Assembly (NCBI GenBank): GCA_964650525.1
Contig: CAZYUA010000017.1
Span: 24,488-88,487 of the forward strand
Source: UBA1413 sp964650525
GTDB taxonomy: Bacteria > Bacteroidota > Bacteroidia > Bacteroidales > Prolixibacteraceae
Length of the DNA: 64,000 nt
Direction of reading: 5' to 3'
Translations under genes and position numbers: made by a program
Shown: positions 1 through 8,186 of the stretch, piece after piece
Numbering within the stretch: position 1 is the first letter of the stretch
Layout of the letters: the number at the start of each line of letters is the position of its first letter
The notes under the pieces: generated by a model
Seen by the model: only the letters and a program-made list of their open reading frames with translations
The model's database searches: none
What the model was told of the DNA's origin: nothing

Positions 1-358
1 CTTCCTTAGAGGGTGCAGGCGGAGGCGGGGGAATCGCTGCTTCTTTCTTCTTCAGCGAATTCAATGCCTTGACCACTAAGAAAATAACCAGCGCCACGAT
101 AACAAAGTCAATGACAGTGTTAATCCAGGCTCCGTAATTCAGGGTGACAGCCGGAATTTCTCCTTCTGCCGGTTTCAGCACTGCTTTCAGACTGGCAAAA
201 TCAGCACCACCTAACAACAAGCCGATGGGAGGCATGATCACATCGTTAACAAATGAGGTGACGATTTTCCCGAAGGCACCCCCAATGACCACGGCGATAG
301 CCAGGTCAACCACGTTGCCTTTCATGGCAAACTCCTTGAATTCTTTCAACATTCCCAT
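1..358 (-). CDS. mscL: Large-conductance mechanosensitive channel MscL (3' end outside window)
   Basis: Homopentameric inner-membrane channel that opens under membrane tension to release solutes during hypo-osmotic shock. The N-terminus MGMLKEFKEFAMKGNVVDLA and the following AVAIVIGGAFGKIVTSFVND are typical of MscL: the amphipathic S1 helix and then TM1 with its glycine-rich pore-lining face. A second membrane segment (around AWINTVIDFVIVALVIF) follows a short periplasmic loop. The visible 119 codons end in a lysine-rich then proline-rich cytoplasmic tail, so only a few residues should be missing (about 130-150 aa is usual for the family). The ATG at 356-358 lies about 50 bases downstream of a good Bacteroidota promoter. 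Identification is firm; only the C-terminus is cut by the window edge. Confidence 0.95.
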   Translation of the reverse strand, partial: MGMLKEFKEFAMKGNVVDLAIAVVIGGAFGKIVTSFVNDVIMPPIGLLLGGADFASLKAVLKPAEGEIPAVTLNYGAWINTVIDFVIVALVIFLVVKALNSLKKKEAAIPPPPPAPSKE

Positions 359-408
359 ACAATCTGAAATTTAGTGAATAAATGATTTAGTTGTAACTAA
401 AAGTGGCC

Positions 409-440
409 CAAAACTAAGTCATTTTTTCAACTTCCGCAAA
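409..440 (-). promoter_or_regulatory. Bacteroidota-type promoter for mscL
   Basis: On the minus strand TTTG (437-440), a 20-base spacer and TAGTTTTG (409-416) match the -33/-7 consensus of the phylum's primary sigma factor. The start codon is about 50 bases further on. Confidence 0.65.
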
Positions 441-457
441 TTCCTGACTATTGCAGG

Positions 458-1168
458 TTATTTTATTTCCTTCACCCTTCCTGATCCGGCAATGGTAGCA
501 TCAATGTCGGGATTCCCCGAATAGTACAAACTGCCTGAACCGGCAATCTTTACTGCAATTTTGCCGTCGGAACGGATCGTGCAATCCCCCGATCCGGCAA
601 TTTGCACTTTCGCTTCACCAAAGGAAAGATTTCCGGCTTTTAAATTTCCAGACCCTGCTATAGATGCAGATAAAGAGGAAGCCGCGGCACCGCCGCTGAT
701 CAGTATATTCCCTGATCCGGCAATACTGGTTCTTACACGGTCGGCATTCAGCAAATCCACTTCGATATTCCCGCTGCCGCTGACATTCAGGTCCATGATC
801 AGGGTGGTGACGCCACCCCTGGTAACAATATCTCCCGATCCTGACAGGCTGAATCCGGTAATTTCAGGCATTGTGATCATAATATCCACAGGTTCCCGGT
901 CCACCTTCTTCTGAAGGTAACTCCTTACCGGGAAACGGATTACTAACGCCCTGTCCTTGACTTCTGTAATGATTTCACGAAGAGTGGATTCACTGGCATT
1001 GATCGTTATCTGCTGAGGAGTTCCCTGCACCACGGTGACCCTGGCAGGTATGGCCAGATTGATCTCCGTAAACGAGGCCACCGCTCTTTCCTCGGTCTCG
1101 CCAAATACAGCCAGGCTGTTACACAACTGTCCCATAAACAGTACTGCAACCAAAATGAATTTGTTCAT
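458..1168 (-). CDS. Secreted head-GIN domain (DUF2807) protein
   Basis: 236 aa with an N-terminal signal peptide (MNKFILVAVLFMGQLCNSLA). The body is a putative autotransporter-adhesin head GIN domain (DUF2807): a short motif of the type xxGSGxxxx (SGSGDI, SGSGNI, AGSGNI, AGSGNL, AGSGDC, AGSGSL, AGSGRV) recurs about every 20 residues from residue 110 to the C-terminus. This is the expected signature of a right-handed beta-helix in which each GSG marks a turn. The family is common in Bacteroidota as periplasmic or surface proteins of unknown function; no ligand or enzymatic residues can be named. It stands alone, with no gene in the 280 bases before rimM and no clear promoter match upstream. 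Confidence 0.85.
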   Translation of the reverse strand: MNKFILVAVLFMGQLCNSLAVFGETEERAVASFTEINLAIPARVTVVQGTPQQITINASESTLREIITEVKDRALVIRFPVRSYLQKKVDREPVDIMITMPEITGFSLSGSGDIVTRGGVTTLIMDLNVSGSGNIEVDLLNADRVRTSIAGSGNILISGGAAASSLSASIAGSGNLKAGNLSFGEAKVQIAGSGDCTIRSDGKIAVKIAGSGSLYYSGNPDIDATIAGSGRVKEIK

Positions 1169-1450
1169 GTAATGAATTTTTATGTTATTACTATGCTCTT
1201 GTTAAACAGATGGTCAGACCATGTTAGTAAATAATCGGGTGGCGTCCCGAAATCTTATCCGTGCATTCAAACCACCGGTTTCATAATAAGACGTATGACG
1301 GGTCAGAATGTTACATCCGTACCGGATGCCGGTCTGTAGACGAGACCTGGGGATGTCGTACTGGAACAAGAAATCGCAGGGTGAACCGGGCAGGCAGCAG
1401 GCATATCCTTTACCACTGACCCGGAAAACACTGCGTTATAAACCCTTTTT

Positions 1451-1981
1451 TCAGATTTCAAGCAAGCCCGGAGTAATCTTAAGAATGATCCGTTTATTTT
1501 CAGGATCGACCAACACGACAAGATCAGGATGACAGGGGATAAGCCGTTCTCCTTCAGGTGTTTTTACGGTTAAAACCCGGTTTCCGGAGAAATTATCCTC
1601 ATGAGTAATGATACCGATAGGGGTGCCCTGTTCCCCCGAAAGAGCGAAACCTGCCCAGGTTGGATTTTCGGAACTCTCATCAGCCGCAATAAGGGACTTG
1701 TTCACCATAAAAATGTTTCTGCCGCATAATTTTCTGGCACTTTTTTCATCACTGATCCTGTCCAAATCAACCAGTGCTATGCCAGGATCTGTAATGCGGA
1801 TGCCATCAGCGGCAATGAACCAGGGAACCAGAAGCCCGTCTGTTTCAGCAAACAGAACGGAAGTTTGCAGGAGGGAGGATCCCCATTCAGGAGCATACTT
1901 CAGGATTACTGTGCCGTTTAAACCAAAAGGTTTCAGAACGGATCCTATGCAGGTGCAGTATTTTTTATCCAATCTCTCCAT
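1451..1981 (-). CDS. rimM: Ribosome maturation factor RimM
   Basis: Assists late maturation of the 30S head and binds S19. 176 aa from the ATG at 1981; six more codons upstream would require a TTG start, so the ATG is preferred. The N-terminal barrel begins with IGSVLKPFGLNGTVILK, matching the conserved G-x-(I/V)-x-K-x-(H/F)-G-x-x-G pattern of RimM (Phe where His is usual). The C-terminal PRC-barrel contains the typical block LIPCHPDLVVLVDPENKRI, followed by a short tail. It lies downstream of rpsP as in many bacteria, but a strong hairpin (2041-2071) separates the two, so some or most rpsP transcripts may end before rimM. Confidence 0.92.
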   Translation of the reverse strand: MERLDKKYCTCIGSVLKPFGLNGTVILKYAPEWGSSLLQTSVLFAETDGLLVPWFIAADGIRITDPGIALVDLDRISDEKSARKLCGRNIFMVNKSLIAADESSENPTWAGFALSGEQGTPIGIITHEDNFSGNRVLTVKTPEGERLIPCHPDLVVLVDPENKRIILKITPGLLEI

Positions 1982-2040
1982 GTATAGGTTTATTTTCAAC
2001 TATTTTCCCGTCATATGCCACTTTGTAATCCCTTTTAAAC

Positions 2041-2071
2041 AAAATGCCACCTCCTTTAGGGGTGGCATTTT
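2041..2071 (-). terminator. Hairpin terminator or attenuator between rpsP and rimM
   Basis: An 11-bp perfect inverted repeat (AAAATGCCACC at 2041-2051, GGTGGCATTTT at 2061-2071) with a 9-base loop. Read on the minus strand the second arm ends in TTTT and continues GTTT, the usual look of a Rho-independent terminator. It follows the rpsP stop by about 30 bases and precedes the rimM start by about 60 bases. Confidence 0.75.
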
Positions 2072-2099
2072 CCAGTTCTGATCAAAACTGCAAATGAGT

Positions 2100-2702
2100 T
2101 CAGTCCTCCTGGTTGGTAGCCTCGGTAGTACCAGAAACGTCCGGCAGGGGAGCTTCGATAACGGGAGATTCGGAATTTGAAGCAACTTCTCCAGCGTCAG
2201 CCACATTTTCAGTGGCTTGAGTTTCCTGTGCTTTTCTGGTCAGGGAGGCATTCCGGGCTGCCTGTGCTGCTGCCCTGGTTTCATTTACTTTGGATTCAGC
2301 TTCCAGCTTTTTCTTGAAATCGCTGTCAGCATCTCCGGCCAGACGATCCTTCTTGGACTGGATTTTTCCTTCCTTTTCCGTCAGCCAAAGCTCAAACCTG
2401 CGTTCTGCTTCTTCCTCAGTAAAGGAACCTTTCGTCACACCTCCCTGGAGATGCTTGCGGTAGAGAACTCCTTTGTAGGAAAGGATAGCCCGAACCGTGT
2501 CGGTGGGTTGTGCGCCTTTTTCAAGCCAGTCTAGTGCCTTGTCAAACTCGAGATCGATGGTAGCAGGATTTGTGTTGGGATTGTAAGTCCCGATCCTTTC
2601 AATATACCTGCCATCCCGTGGCGCTCTGCCGTTTGCCACCACAATGTGGTAATAGGCAAACCGTTTGCGGCCATGCCGCGCTAATCTGATTTTTACTGCC
2701 AT
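2100..2702 (-). CDS. rpsP: 30S ribosomal protein S16 with long C-terminal extension
   Basis: Small-subunit protein that binds 16S rRNA and is needed for 30S assembly. The first ~85 residues are canonical S16 (MAVKIRLARHGRKRFAYYHI, then GRYIERIGTYNPN). The protein runs to 200 aa, about twice the E. coli length. The extra part is a charged segment (residues 90-140, lysine/glutamate rich) followed by an Ala/Glu/Ser/Thr-rich, probably disordered tail. Such extensions are known in Bacteroidota S16. The start is fixed by the conserved MAVKIRL. A TACCTTTG box lies about 30 bases upstream. Confidence 0.95.
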   Translation of the reverse strand: MAVKIRLARHGRKRFAYYHIVVANGRAPRDGRYIERIGTYNPNTNPATIDLEFDKALDWLEKGAQPTDTVRAILSYKGVLYRKHLQGGVTKGSFTEEEAERRFELWLTEKEGKIQSKKDRLAGDADSDFKKKLEAESKVNETRAAAQAARNASLTRKAQETQATENVADAGEVASNSESPVIEAPLPDVSGTTEATNQED

Positions 2703-2733
2703 ACTTTATCTCTTAAAATCAAAAAATGTGGCG

Positions 2734-2741
2734 CAAAGGTA
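2734..2741 (-). promoter_or_regulatory. Probable -7 box for rpsP
   Basis: TACCTTTG on the minus strand, 31 bases before the rpsP ATG, matches TAnnTTTG. No clear -33 TTTG is seen. The 304-base gap 2703-3006 between the divergent genes holds only this box and the one at 2943; I see no RNA gene in it. Confidence 0.5.
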
Positions 2742-2942
2742 ATCTTTATTTTTTTTTTCTGACTCCCTGTTCGTCTGATTTCATGGTCCAAATGAACTCA
2801 TCTATGCGTTTTTTATCATTTTTTTGATTGCCGGCGCAACTTTTTCACTAAAAATCACTCTTATATATGTAAAAAATGAATTATTTTATCACTCAATACA
2901 TACAGTACAGGCCGGAAATATTTCATGCAGAGACAGAAAGTG

Positions 2943-2950
2943 TATTTTTG
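2943..2950 (+). promoter_or_regulatory. Probable -7 box for the lipoprotein gene at 3007
   Basis: TATTTTTG matches TAnnTTTG; a weak TTTC lies 18 bases upstream in place of the -33 element. The predicted transcript start would give a leader of roughly 50 bases. Confidence 0.45.
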
Positions 2951-3006
2951 TGAGGTGAAAACAGTGTTAATCCGGACTGTTACTGGATGCGTTAAATGGA
3001 TGATCT

Positions 3007-3720
3007 ATGAAAACAAGTATTCATAAACCAATTGTGATTCTGGCATTGCTGCCACTTCTCTTCACTTCCTGTTTCGATTCCGGAGTTGACCTCGAAGGGT
3101 ACGGAGATGCTTATATCCTTGTCAGTTCTGATGGGCAGGACAGTCTGAAGGGGCTTGGATTGCATGCTTTTTCCTATTCTGAATTCTCATCCGTGATGGT
3201 GTCTTTGACCGAAAATCCGGATACGTCTTTTACCCTGAATCCCTATATGGGGTACAAACAGGATTTTGTTTATTTAACTCCGAAAGAGCGGTACAGCGAA
3301 TCGCTCCCTCCGGCCGGGGATTACGTATTCAATGCAACTTTTTCAGATGGGGAGAGTCTGAAATTTTTTGACAAACTTACCAACGAAATCATCTTTCCAC
3401 CAGAAATTCTCCTGTGTGCCTGGGTGGCAGCCAACGAAAGGGTGGATGTGAAATGGGAGACTGTCGATAAGGCCACCTATTATAACATCAAATTGCTGAA
3501 TATGGCCGGTGAACTTCTATTTGTTTCCCCCGCCTACAACAGTTACGCCACCAATTATTCCTTCGGCCTTTCTTCCCAGGGATGGATATCCTCTGTCCAG
3601 CCGGCTGCCGGAGACATGGTAAAGGTGGAAGTAGCTGCCTATATGACCGAAGGGGAATCTAACGAGGATAACTTGCAGTGTATATCCCGCTCTGTGAGGG
3701 AAATTCGCTGGGGTGAGTAA
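3007..3720 (+). CDS. Lipoprotein of unknown function
   Basis: 237 aa with a lipoprotein signal (MKTSIHKPIVILALLPLLFTSC, lipidated Cys22). I do not recognise the family. The mature part begins with an acidic stretch (DSGVDLEGYGD) and appears all-beta. Residues ~140-235 (VKWETVDKATYYNIKLLN onward) resemble a fibronectin type III-like fold, in which a W-x-x-V-x-x-A-x-x-Y pattern is common. The N-terminal half could be a carboxypeptidase-regulatory-like or DUF4397-like beta domain, but this is a guess. It stands alone, convergent with ruvC (3 bases between the stops). Likely periplasmic or outer-membrane anchored. Confidence 0.75.
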   Translation: MKTSIHKPIVILALLPLLFTSCFDSGVDLEGYGDAYILVSSDGQDSLKGLGLHAFSYSEFSSVMVSLTENPDTSFTLNPYMGYKQDFVYLTPKERYSESLPPAGDYVFNATFSDGESLKFFDKLTNEIIFPPEILLCAWVAANERVDVKWETVDKATYYNIKLLNMAGELLFVSPAYNSYATNYSFGLSSQGWISSVQPAAGDMVKVEVAAYMTEGESNEDNLQCISRSVREIRWGE

Positions 3721-3723
3721 AGC

Positions 3724-4278
3724 TTATTTTATTCTGTCGGGATTTTTGCGTAAAAATTCTTCCCAGTTGCGGTATCCTTTTCCGGCAACCGGCTTGGATT
3801 GCTGAAGGAAATGGCAGATGGCAACGGCCACTGCATCGGTGGCATCAAGGTCTTTGGGAAGTTCTTCCAGGTGAAAGGTATTTTGTAAAAACCAGGCAAC
3901 CTGGCCCTTGGTAGCCCTTCCCATGCCCGTAATCGATTGCTTCACCAGCAGCGGGGCATATTCGAAAATCGGCAGCGAATGGAACAGGGCAGCAGCCATG
4001 ATCACTCCCTGGGCGCGGCCCAGCTTGAGCATCGACTGCACATTTTTCCCATAAAAGGGAGCCTCAAGGGCTACAGCGTCTGGTTTGAATTGTTCAACAA
4101 GCTGCAGGGCTCTCTCATGCAGATACTTCAACCGCTGGTAATGGTTGTCAAACTTCCCTGGTTTGATAGTCCCAAGGTACAGAATCGAGGGGCTTTTCCC
4201 AGTGACCTGGACCAATCCGAAGCCTGTAACGACGGTTCCCGGGTCAATGCCCAGGATCTTGTAGTTTGTTTCTGCCAT
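3724..4278 (-). CDS. ruvC: Holliday junction resolvase RuvC
   Basis: Mg2+-dependent endonuclease that cuts Holliday junctions with RuvAB. 184 aa from the ATG at 4278 (MAETNYKILGIDPGT); four more codons upstream are possible but unneeded. The four acidic catalytic residues of the RNase H fold are visible: Asp in GIDPGT, Glu in VALEAPFYGKN, and the two Asp in LDATDAVAVAICH. The conserved basic stretch MGRATKGQV is also present. The start overlaps the end of the upstream DMT transporter gene by about 35 bases, so the two are probably co-transcribed. Confidence 0.95.
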   Translation of the reverse strand: MAETNYKILGIDPGTVVTGFGLVQVTGKSPSILYLGTIKPGKFDNHYQRLKYLHERALQLVEQFKPDAVALEAPFYGKNVQSMLKLGRAQGVIMAAALFHSLPIFEYAPLLVKQSITGMGRATKGQVAWFLQNTFHLEELPKDLDATDAVAVAICHFLQQSKPVAGKGYRNWEEFLRKNPDRIK

Positions 4279-5173
4279 CTTTGGATACAAATTGCATGGT
4301 AAGAATGCCGGTGATAATGATCATCAAACCCAGCAGGGTGGTGAAATGAATTTTTTCACCCAGCACGGAAGATATAAAGATCAGCGACAGAAAGGGTGTT
4401 GCGTACATCAGGCTGCCGGTGACTGCGCTATTATCGCTGAATTGCATGGCTTTCATCCAGACCACATAGGTGATTCCTGTTTCAAAAAGGCCCACATAAA
4501 GAGCTGCCCAGAGTGATAATCCTTTTTGAAAGGTAAAACCGGATTCCACAATCATAAAGATCAGCAGGTAGATAAAACCGGCCAGGAAGTTCAGAAACAA
4601 TTTTACTGCCACAGGCCTCGGGTCTTTGACGTTTAGAATCCAGTAGAGAGCCCAGAAGAAGGAGCTTCCGGTGGCCAGCACCACTCCTGTAAAACTGGTT
4701 TGGCTGAACCCCGACAAGCCGCCCTGAGAAGAGAGTACCACGATTCCGCCAAAGCAGATTATCAGCGCCAGAAATTGACGCCATCCGATTTTTTGCTTCA
4801 GCAGCGGTACCGAAAGCAGGGCTAACGTCACTGGCCAGATCATGTTCAGGGGCTGAGCCAGCTGGGCTGGCAGGAGTGAATAAGCATGGAAGAGAATGAG
4901 ATAATAGGCAAAAGGATTTAAGGCCCCTGAAATGGCGGAAAGGGCTGCATCGCGCAGGGTGGTTGCACGCAAATGACCAGTTTGGCCGGTCGCAACCAGA
5001 AAAACCCCAAAAAAAAGGAGCGAAACACCGCAGGCAATGAAAAGAAGACCGGCAACAGAGAGTCCCTGCAATCCCAGCTTAAAGGCTGTGGCCACTGTCG
5101 ACCATAGCACCACAGCTCCTCCTGCATACAAAAGGCTTGCCCTCCGGTTAGTAACCGGGAGTGAGGTTTCCAT
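4244..5173 (-). CDS. EamA/DMT-superfamily transporter
   Basis: 309 aa integral membrane protein with about ten hydrophobic segments and two EamA repeats (roughly residues 12-145 and 160-295), as in drug/metabolite transporters of the RhaT/YdcZ type. The N-terminal GGAVVLWSTVATAFKLGL is the typical first helix with its W-S/G-x-x-x-x motif. The substrate cannot be told from sequence. I chose the ATG at 5173, inside the last codons of the upstream TPR gene (26-base overlap). Its 3' end overlaps ruvC, forming a compact TPR-DMT-ruvC unit. Confidence 0.88.
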   Translation of the reverse strand: METSLPVTNRRASLLYAGGAVVLWSTVATAFKLGLQGLSVAGLLFIACGVSLLFFGVFLVATGQTGHLRATTLRDAALSAISGALNPFAYYLILFHAYSLLPAQLAQPLNMIWPVTLALLSVPLLKQKIGWRQFLALIICFGGIVVLSSQGGLSGFSQTSFTGVVLATGSSFFWALYWILNVKDPRPVAVKLFLNFLAGFIYLLIFMIVESGFTFQKGLSLWAALYVGLFETGITYVVWMKAMQFSDNSAVTGSLMYATPFLSLIFISSVLGEKIHFTTLLGLMIIITGILTMQFVSKDGRNKLQDPGH

Positions 5174-7040
5174 GAAAAAAATCTTCTTCTTTATTTGATT
5201 CAGGGATTGGAGGATTTTCAGAGGGCTCACCCGTTAATTCCCTGTAACGGCTCCTGGCTTCCGGAACATAAATGCTGCCCGGAAAATCAAAAAGAATCTT
5301 TTTGTAGGCCTCTGAAGCCTTTTCCAATTCTTTTAAGTTGTACTGGTAGGTTTCAGCAACCATATACAAGGCATTGTCGGTAAGCATTTCGTACGAATAG
5401 TCCCGGATTATCTCCTCCAGTAACAGCACAGCTGCCTGATAGTCTTTTCTCCTGATTTCAATTTTTGCTTTGCGGAATAAAACATCATCCATCAGGGAAT
5501 GGTCCGGATACAATGCTGCAATCGAATCTAAGACCATCAGGGCTTCTGAATCGCGGTTCCTGAAAAACAGAAGATCAGCCCTTGAAAAATAGAGCAGGGG
5601 TACTTCTGTTGTGTCGAGGTTTGAATTATTTCCGATAAACAAGGCCAGTTCCAATGCATCGTTAGCCGTCAGTTTAGAGGTACTTGCTTTAAGCACATCC
5701 AACTGGGCTTTGGCATAGTCGAAATTCCCCATAAAATATGCCAGCCGTGCTTTTTTAAGCTTGACTTCATCCCCCAGTTTGTTGTCGCGGTTGGCTTCGA
5801 TGACCTGTGAGTAAAGGAGGGTGGCTTCGAAAGGATCTCCGGCAAAAACGTAGACATCAGCCATTTCTGCTTTCAATTCACCACCGTTTAATGATTTTAA
5901 TCCGGGAATTTTCAACCCCTGTTCCAGGACAGAGATCGCTTTCTCCGGTTCGTTCAAATAGAAAGACAGCAGATGGGCATATTCCCTGATCAGTAATACA
6001 TTCTGGGGTTGGAAGCCAGCCAGTTCTAATCCTTCTTCGAATTGTCGTGCCAGTTTATCGGCCGGAAGGGCTGTCCCAGGATCACTGTTGATAAAATTCA
6101 GATAATCGGCGTGCATCTTCAGGTTAAAAGCCTGGTACCAGTCGGGGTGCTCTTTCCCTTTAGACAACAGGTATTCATAGGCAGTGCTGGCATCTTTGTA
6201 ATCCTGATTATTCAGTGCCATCTGGGCAAGATGGAAGATCTGCTGGTCTTCAGATTCCGTGCGCTTATCGAGGGCCATCACCTGACGCAGGGCAGCTGTA
6301 AATTGCTTTTCCTGCAGGAAAAACCAAACCAGAAGCCTGTTGTAGCCTGTTTCATCAGGTTCAGCCTGCATCCTCCTCAGAAGAAGAGACCGGAACCCGT
6401 CTCTGAGACTATCCCTCATGTCGGCATACAAAGCCGAAGCAAGGTAACTTTGTGCCCGGGGAAGGTTCTCGTCGTCTATCCTGACCATTTCGAGGACCAC
6501 TTCCATTAACTTCTGGTAATTTCTGAGGTACAGATAGATCTGGGCCAGTTCGTTGTAAAAGGTTTCGCCCTTTAAGGCCTCCTGCCCCCTGATGAGAACC
6601 CTTTCGGCTAATTCATACTCGCGCCATTGAATAAAATAGTTGTATGCGTTCAGATAGCTGCTCCGGTTGGATGCAATCTTCTGTATGGCTTCGTCGTAAA
6701 TTTCCTGGGCTTCCTCTTCCCGGTCCTGCAATTTCATTACATACCCGTAGTGGATGAGTAACTCAGGCTGGGATGTTCTGTTCTTTCTTATTTCCTTTTT
6801 AAGCTCACTTTCCGCCTGGTCAAATTGTTCGAGCTGGGTAAGGCATTGAACATACATTCTGAAGTACTGACCGTTGCTGGTATTTGCATAAGTCTCTTTC
6901 AGCAGGGGGGCTGCCTTCTCATAATCACCCTCGTTAAAGTACCGTATTGCCAGTTGGACGGTCGATTGGTCTGTCCTGGTTTGGCCTTGCAGAACTCCGG
7001 TTACCGACAGGAAAAAAAATATCAGGGCCCATTTATTCAT
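5148..7040 (-). CDS. Periplasmic TPR-repeat protein
   Basis: 630 aa with a cleavable signal peptide (MNKWALIFFFLSVTGVLQGQ). It is all-helical, with many tetratricopeptide repeats along its length (for example AIRYFNEGDYEKAAPLLKE, ALMVLDSIAALYPDHSLMDD and AAVLLLEEIIRDYSYEMLTD). The last repeats resemble the YbgF/BamD-type TPRs that bind partners at the envelope. Such long TPR proteins are a conserved Bacteroidota family of unknown specific role and may act as scaffolds. It is the first gene of the minus-strand TPR-DMT-ruvC run, with a TATTTTTG box just upstream. Confidence 0.85.
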   Translation of the reverse strand: MNKWALIFFFLSVTGVLQGQTRTDQSTVQLAIRYFNEGDYEKAAPLLKETYANTSNGQYFRMYVQCLTQLEQFDQAESELKKEIRKNRTSQPELLIHYGYVMKLQDREEEAQEIYDEAIQKIASNRSSYLNAYNYFIQWREYELAERVLIRGQEALKGETFYNELAQIYLYLRNYQKLMEVVLEMVRIDDENLPRAQSYLASALYADMRDSLRDGFRSLLLRRMQAEPDETGYNRLLVWFFLQEKQFTAALRQVMALDKRTESEDQQIFHLAQMALNNQDYKDASTAYEYLLSKGKEHPDWYQAFNLKMHADYLNFINSDPGTALPADKLARQFEEGLELAGFQPQNVLLIREYAHLLSFYLNEPEKAISVLEQGLKIPGLKSLNGGELKAEMADVYVFAGDPFEATLLYSQVIEANRDNKLGDEVKLKKARLAYFMGNFDYAKAQLDVLKASTSKLTANDALELALFIGNNSNLDTTEVPLLYFSRADLLFFRNRDSEALMVLDSIAALYPDHSLMDDVLFRKAKIEIRRKDYQAAVLLLEEIIRDYSYEMLTDNALYMVAETYQYNLKELEKASEAYKKILFDFPGSIYVPEARSRYRELTGEPSENPPIPESNKEEDFFHGNLTPGY

Positions 7041-7065
7041 GTTAACCAGGTTGTATGCTCCGGTA

Positions 7066-7073
7066 CAAAAATA
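7066..7073 (-). promoter_or_regulatory. Probable -7 box for the TPR-DMT-ruvC run
   Basis: TATTTTTG on the minus strand, 25 bases before the ATG at 7040; no -33 element is clear. Confidence 0.45.
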
Positions 7074-7156
7074 ATACTATCGGGAAAAGAAAAGCCCCTT
7101 TGCAGGATATTCCTCTTCTGACTTGGCTGAATCACCATGTTTTCAACCGGAAATGA

Positions 7157-7164
7157 TAAATTTG
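7157..7164 (+). promoter_or_regulatory. Probable -7 box for lipA, bearing on its start
   Basis: TAAATTTG matches TAnnTTTG. If used, transcription starts near 7171, which excludes the in-frame ATG at 7153 and favours ATG 7180 or 7183 for lipA. No good -33 element is visible, so this is tentative. Confidence 0.4.
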
Positions 7165-7179
7165 CACAAAACTGGCAGG

Positions 7180-8091
7180 ATGATGCATAAATTGGAGGAT
7201 CGCAGACGTTTGCCCCGTTGGATGAAGATGAAATTGCCGGTAGGGGAGACGTATTCGAGGGTTAAGAACCTGGTTGAAAAACATCAGCTTCACACCATCT
7301 GTGCCAGCGGTAATTGTCCTAATATCGGTGAATGCTGGAGCAGGGGTACTGCTACCTTTATGATCCTGGGAGACATTTGCACGAGACACTGCAGGTTTTG
7401 TTCCGTAAAAACAGGGAAACCACTGCCTCCCGATAAGGGCGAACCGGCACGCCTCGCACAGGCCGTTGAGCTTATGGAACTGCGGCATTGTGTGATTACT
7501 TCAGTTGACAGAGACGATCTGGAAGATCTGGGAGCCAGTCATTGGGCTCAAACGATCCTGGAAATAAAAAGGGTAAACCCTGCTGTCTTGATAGAAGTGT
7601 TAATTCCCGATTTTCAGGGAATTCCTGAATTAATTCGCCGGGTAATCGAAGTGAGCCCCGATGTGATTTCACATAACCTGGAAACGGTAGAGCGGCTTAC
7701 GCCCCGCATCCGGTCGGCATCTTCGTACCGCAGAAGCCTCCGGGTAGTTGAAATGGTCGCAGATTACGGGATTGTTGCAAAATCGGGAATGATGCTTGGC
7801 CTGGGAGAAACCCATGATGAAATCCTCCAAACCATGGATGATCTCCTTGGTGCAGGCTGCAAAGTGATGACCATCGGTCAATACCTGGCACCAACACGGA
7901 ACCATATGCCAGTGGCTGATTATATTCCCCCCGAATATTTTTTACAACTAAAGGAGGAGGGTTTGCGCCGGGGATTCCGGTATGTCGAAAGCAGCCCCCT
8001 GGTACGCTCATCTTACAGGGCGGATGAGCATGTCCGGGCATCCGTAGTCTCTGAAAACGATAACCTGAAAACCGGACATGGTACCATCTGA
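7180..8091 (+). CDS. lipA: Lipoyl synthase LipA
   Basis: Radical-SAM enzyme that inserts two sulfurs into protein-bound octanoyl groups to make the lipoyl cofactor. The auxiliary cluster motif CASGNCPNIGEC (C-x4-C-x5-C) is followed by the radical-SAM motif CTRHCRFC (C-x3-C-x2-C). The C-terminal RSSYRADEH block carries the conserved serine that ligates the auxiliary cluster. Length is 303 aa from ATG 7180 (family about 290-330). An in-frame ATG at 7153 would add nine residues. Its product is needed by the lipoyl domain of the E2 subunit encoded at 46.9 kb. lipB is not in the window. Confidence 0.96.
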   Translation: MMHKLEDRRRLPRWMKMKLPVGETYSRVKNLVEKHQLHTICASGNCPNIGECWSRGTATFMILGDICTRHCRFCSVKTGKPLPPDKGEPARLAQAVELMELRHCVITSVDRDDLEDLGASHWAQTILEIKRVNPAVLIEVLIPDFQGIPELIRRVIEVSPDVISHNLETVERLTPRIRSASSYRRSLRVVEMVADYGIVAKSGMMLGLGETHDEILQTMDDLLGAGCKVMTIGQYLAPTRNHMPVADYIPPEYFLQLKEEGLRRGFRYVESSPLVRSSYRADEHVRASVVSENDNLKTGHGTI

Positions 8092-8186
8092 TGATGTTGA
8101 GTCTGGACACAACCAAATGGATTCTTAATCATCATGATGCAACTACAACTTCTTACAAAGTAATGATTTAACCGCTAACCAGGAAA

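Noticed and set aside
561..914. 117-codon frame opposite to the GIN protein gene
   Set aside because: Periodic Asp-Pro-Ala pattern is the reverse-strand image of the GSG repeats, not an independent gene.
1303..1532. Overlapping short frames on both strands before rimM
   Set aside because: No domain, no promoter, and partly antisense to the rimM 3' end.
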